Shown here: piece by piece, positions 14,993 through 17,368 of the stretch | Position numbering within the stretch: position 1 is the stretch's first letter | How the letters are laid out: every line of letters starts with the position of its first letter | Source of the DNA: JAKSCF01 sp028279945 | GTDB lineage: Bacteria; Bacillota; Clostridia; Peptostreptococcales; JAAYPU01 | Direction: 5' to 3' | DNA: 17,368 nucleotides | Assembly (NCBI GenBank): GCA_028279945.1 | Contig: JANQMT010000173.1 | Location: 1 to 17,368 of the forward strand | Translations under genes and position numbers: made by a program | Notes under the pieces: generated by a model | The model's database searches: none | Seen by the model: the letters and a program-made list of their open reading frames with translations, nothing else | Told to the model about the DNA's origin: nothing

Positions 14993-15036
14993 AGAAGATA
15001 TGCTAATTTCATTCCATAGCGAAAGGAAGATAATAT

Positions 15037-15525
15037 ATGCCATTAAAAATCAGACAAGCGACCATAGATGATCTGGATGCAATCACAAAAGTAGAGGCGG
15101 TCTGCTTCCCTGCTGCCGAAGCTGCCGGGAGAGAGTCCTTTAAAAAACGCCTCAAAACTTTTCCAAAAAGTTTTTTTGTAGCCCAAATAGATGATGAAAT
15201 CATCGGATTCATCAACGGCTGTGTTACCAATGCAGCCACTATATACGACGAACTCTATGAGGATGCAAGCCTGCATATAGCCGACGGCGTTTACCAAACC
15301 ATTTTTGGTCTTGACGTGATCCCACAATATCGCAACCAAGGCATTGCAGCTCAGCTGATGAAGCATATGATCGAAGCTGCAAAAAAAGCAGGTCGCAAAG
15401 GCCTTATCCTGACTTGCAAATCCCATCTAATCCATTACTATGAAAAATTCGGATATGTCAACAAAGGGTTGTCAAAATCTACCCACGGCGGAGCAGAGTG
15501 GTTCGATATGATGTTGGAATGTTGA
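15037..15525 (+). CDS. GNAT family N-acetyltransferase
   Basis: A 162-residue acetyl-CoA-dependent transferase. It starts with IRQATIDDLDAITKVEAVCFP, continues with a FFVAQIDDEIIGFINGCV strand, and has the acetyl-CoA loop in VIPQYRNQGIAAQLMKHMI (the Q/R-x-x-G-x-G/A motif, residues about 97-110) and a C-terminal YYEKFGYVNKG segment. The form resembles aralkylamine/small-amine acetyltransferases, but the acceptor cannot be assigned. The ribosome site is AAAGGAAG. Its GC content seems higher than that of its neighbours by eye. It follows the thioesterase gene and has no clear terminator after it, only a repeat-like sequence at 15541. Confidence 0.9.
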   Translation: MPLKIRQATIDDLDAITKVEAVCFPAAEAAGRESFKKRLKTFPKSFFVAQIDDEIIGFINGCVTNAATIYDELYEDASLHIADGVYQTIFGLDVIPQYRNQGIAAQLMKHMIEAAKKAGRKGLILTCKSHLIHYYEKFGYVNKGLSKSTHGGAEWFDMMLEC

Positions 15526-15540
15526 ACAAGCGAAACAAAC

Positions 15541-15561
15541 GGGGACGGTTCTTTTTGGTCC
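15541..15561 (+). repeat. GGGGACGGTTCTTTTT-type repeat fragment
   Basis: GGGGACGGTTCTTTTT followed by GGTCC contains a short GGAC/GTCC inverted pair. This motif is familiar from clostridial genomes at the edges of REP/Y1-transposase (RAYT-type) elements, where it appears as a longer hairpin ending in GTCCC. Here the right arm is imperfect and no transposase is nearby, so it would be a solitary remnant. The link is from memory of the motif, not from a search. Confidence 0.4.
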
Positions 15562-15718
15562 ATATGTCCATCTATTTCATGTGACTATGAGTGGGAAAAA
15601 ATACAGTTATCATAAAAATTAGATATTGATGCAAAAATATATGTGATATGGTATGCTAAATAAAATAATGTAGAAAATATCAAGCTTTAAATAAACGTCA
15701 CGATATAGGAGGACTTTG

Positions 15719-17125
15719 ATGGTAATTAATAATAACAGATTTCATCCTAGTATGGAATATATTGATGGAATAACCATTGTGGATACTTCGGGAACAATCC
15801 TTTTTTCTGTTAAGTTTAATCCCAGCCTATATCCGGATGCCAAAAGTGATAACATAATAGGTAAAAAAATTCATGAAATCTGGGATATACCAAAAGATAC
15901 AAGTACACTGGTAAAAGCCATGGCAACGGGTCATCCTGTTTTTAAAAAGAAACAGGTAGTAATTGATTTGCATGGAAAAGAGATTGAAACAACAAATTTG
16001 TCCATGCCTATTAAGATTGATGGGAGAACCATCGGTGCAATAGAGATATCCAAAGAAATCAATAAAGAAAAGGAACAAAATCACCAAGACTATCAAATCA
16101 ACAAAGAAATGTTTGATGGCAACAATCTTATAAAAGACCGCCTTAACAGCAACAAGACCATTTATACTTTAGATGATATTATCTCTAGGAGTAAAAAAAT
16201 TGAAGAGCTTAAGTATATTGTTCGAAAGGTTGCCGGCAGCAGTTCGCCTGTGTTCATTTACGGGGAGACAGGTACCGGAAAAGAGTTGTTAGCCCATTCT
16301 ATACATAATGAAAGCTCTAGAGCAAGTCAACCTTTTATAAGCCAAAACTGTGCCGCTATTCCGGAGAACTTACTGGAGAGTATACTCTTTGGGACCACAA
16401 AAGGAAGCTTTACAGGAGCTGTAGACAGCCCTGGATTATTTGAAATAGCAGAAGGCGGCACCTTATTTTTGGATGAAATCAATTCCATGTCCCAAAACCT
16501 TCAATCCAAGCTGCTCAGAGTGTTACAGAATGGTTTGGTTAGACGTCTTGGAGATACCTCAGAAAGAAAGGTGGATGTTAGGATTATTTCCACATCTAAT
16601 AAAAAACCCAATGAGTGTGTACAAGCTGGAGAACTGAGGAAGGATATATATTTTAGGCTTAGTGTCATCAATCTAAATATTCCACCATTAAGAGAACGCA
16701 AAGAAGACATAGAGCTTCTTTTAAATTACTTTATAAATAAACAAAATAATCTTTTAGGCAAAAGGGTTAATAAAGTTTCCAAAGAAGTCTTTAATTTTTT
16801 TATGAATTACAATTGGCCCGGTAATGTGAGAGAGCTTGAGAATGTCATTGAATATGGAATGAACATCATAGATAAAAACCAACATACCATTGAAATGGAG
16901 GATATTGAAGAAAGAGCTAAAGAGATGTTAGAATTCTCTAAAGAAGAAACAAAGACGTTAGAAATGAATATTTGTCCGCTAAAGGATGCCATTTCAACAG
17001 TTGAAAAGGAGATTATTACAAAGGCTTTAGCTGAGACAAAAGGAAATGCTTCAGCTGCAGCCAGAATGTTAGAGATACCAAGGCAAACCTTACAGAGAAA
17101 AGCCAGAACATATAAAATAAAGTAA
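15719..17125 (+). CDS. Sigma-54-dependent activator, RocR-like (PAS, AAA+, HTH)
   Basis: A 468-residue enhancer-binding protein. Residues about 10-115 form a PAS-like sensor (DGITIVDTSGTILF ... GRTIGAIEISKEI). The AAA+ domain has Walker A GETGTGKE (about 182-189), the sigma-54 contact loop as GSFTGA (about 229-234; consensus GAFTGA), Walker B TLFLDEIN (about 248-255), a probable arginine-finger region in LRKDIYFRL, and WPGNVREL (about 366). The C-terminal Fis-type helix-turn-helix ends in NASAAARMLEIPRQTLQRKARTYKIK. FGTTKGSFTGA and SPGLFEIAEGGTLFLDEINSM closely match RocR-type arginine-catabolism activators. The ATG at 15719 lies six bases after AGGAGG; an adjoining TTG at 15716 is less likely. 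Targets are not visible; no -24/-12 promoter was found in the window. Confidence 0.92.
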   Translation: MVINNNRFHPSMEYIDGITIVDTSGTILFSVKFNPSLYPDAKSDNIIGKKIHEIWDIPKDTSTLVKAMATGHPVFKKKQVVIDLHGKEIETTNLSMPIKIDGRTIGAIEISKEINKEKEQNHQDYQINKEMFDGNNLIKDRLNSNKTIYTLDDIISRSKKIEELKYIVRKVAGSSSPVFIYGETGTGKELLAHSIHNESSRASQPFISQNCAAIPENLLESILFGTTKGSFTGAVDSPGLFEIAEGGTLFLDEINSMSQNLQSKLLRVLQNGLVRRLGDTSERKVDVRIISTSNKKPNECVQAGELRKDIYFRLSVINLNIPPLRERKEDIELLLNYFINKQNNLLGKRVNKVSKEVFNFFMNYNWPGNVRELENVIEYGMNIIDKNQHTIEMEDIEERAKEMLEFSKEETKTLEMNICPLKDAISTVEKEIITKALAETKGNASAAARMLEIPRQTLQRKARTYKIK

Positions 17126-17142
17126 CCGGACTTTAAAATAAT

Positions 17143-17265
17143 GCCCAGCTACGCCGTATACCTACTAACAGGCGGAAAAACTCTTAGCCAATCGAAGATT
17201 GGAGAGTTTACGCATGAGACCTGCTACGTAATCAGAGATTACTGCTAGGGCTTCAACGTCCTGTT
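17143..17265. other. Hairpin-rich element, possible structured RNA or decayed mobile-element end
   Basis: Closing pair: GCCCAGC (17143-17149) with GCTAGGGC (17244-17251), one bulged A. Inside are CGCC/GGCG (17152-17155 with 17171-17174); a long hairpin AACTCT (17179-17184) with AGAGTT (17203-17208), a 3-base bulge, then CCAATC/GATTGG around GAA; and GTAATC/GATTAC (17228-17233 with 17237-17242) around AGA. An alternative pair is AACAGG (17167-17172) with CCTGTT (17260-17265). This is a four-way-junction layout. Minus-strand reading gives 39 open codons (17284-17168) containing MRKLSNLRLAKSFSA, faintly like TnpB, with no start codon. I do not recognise a known RNA class. Confidence 0.4.
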
Positions 17266-17368
17266 TGTTTACGACTTTTATAGCTCATCTGCCACCTAAA
17301 TTTTCTGACCAAATGAACACAAAAAAACGAATATTCATACACCTGCATTCATTTTTCTAGTACTTTTT

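Noticed and set aside
17143..17251. A tRNA, suggested by a 7-bp closing stem and cloverleaf-like layout
   Set aside because: There is no T-arm GTTCRA sequence, no D-arm consensus and no plausible anticodon loop; the inner hairpins have 3-base loops.

Overview
The window looks like chromosomal DNA from a low-GC Gram-positive anaerobe of the class Clostridia. The evidence is AT-rich sequence, strong AGGAGG-type ribosome-binding sites, TTG starts on some genes, an NSS transporter of the bacterial type, a RocR-like sigma-54 activator, and AraC regulators that resemble the cupin/AraC/GH39-like class common in Lachnospirales-type clostridia. The genus cannot be fixed from the sequence. No rRNA, tRNA, CRISPR array or intact transposase is visible.

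Left part (1-4017): an M20 family metallohydrolase gene (104-1243) ends at a hairpin terminator and is preceded in that intergenic region by a 16-bp inverted repeat. A cupin/AraC regulator on the minus strand (1477-2418) is divergent from the first of two saccharopine dehydrogenase-family oxidoreductases (2729-3952). The intergenic region between them has a near-consensus promoter, preceded by a 41-bp direct repeat in which one copy carries an extra 12-bp tandem unit. This looks like an AraC activator site.

Centre (4019-9465): a PadR regulator is divergent from an NSS sodium symporter, with a 32-bp near-perfect palindrome between them. A DUF1385 membrane protein and a small charged helical protein follow. 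Between these two lies a broken piece of a histidine kinase on the minus strand, and a direct repeat of the OmpR-regulator type lies upstream of the small gene. Next is a minus-strand operon of a PHP-family phosphoesterase and an RpiR/SIS regulator, transcribed from a clear promoter covered by ATGTAAA-type palindromes.

Right part (9647-17368): the second saccharopine dehydrogenase-family gene is in inverted orientation and ends in a terminator almost identical to that of the first. Upstream of it is a 702-residue cupin/AraC regulator with a shortened GH39-like C-terminal domain. A third AraC-type regulator (DUF6597 type) is divergent from a PaaI-like thioesterase plus GNAT acetyltransferase pair. 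A RocR-like sigma-54 activator ends the coding part. The last 240 bases hold a compact, hairpin-rich element of unknown nature.

Taken together, the M20 hydrolase, two opine-type oxidoreductases, a sodium/amino-acid symporter and a RocR-like activator suggest uptake and metabolism of an amino acid or amino-acid conjugate. The substrate is unknown and this grouping is inference. The most unusual points are the doubled dehydrogenase/AraC arrangement with a probable gene-conversion tract, the degenerate GH39-like sensor, the well-formed operator sites, and the structured element at the right end.
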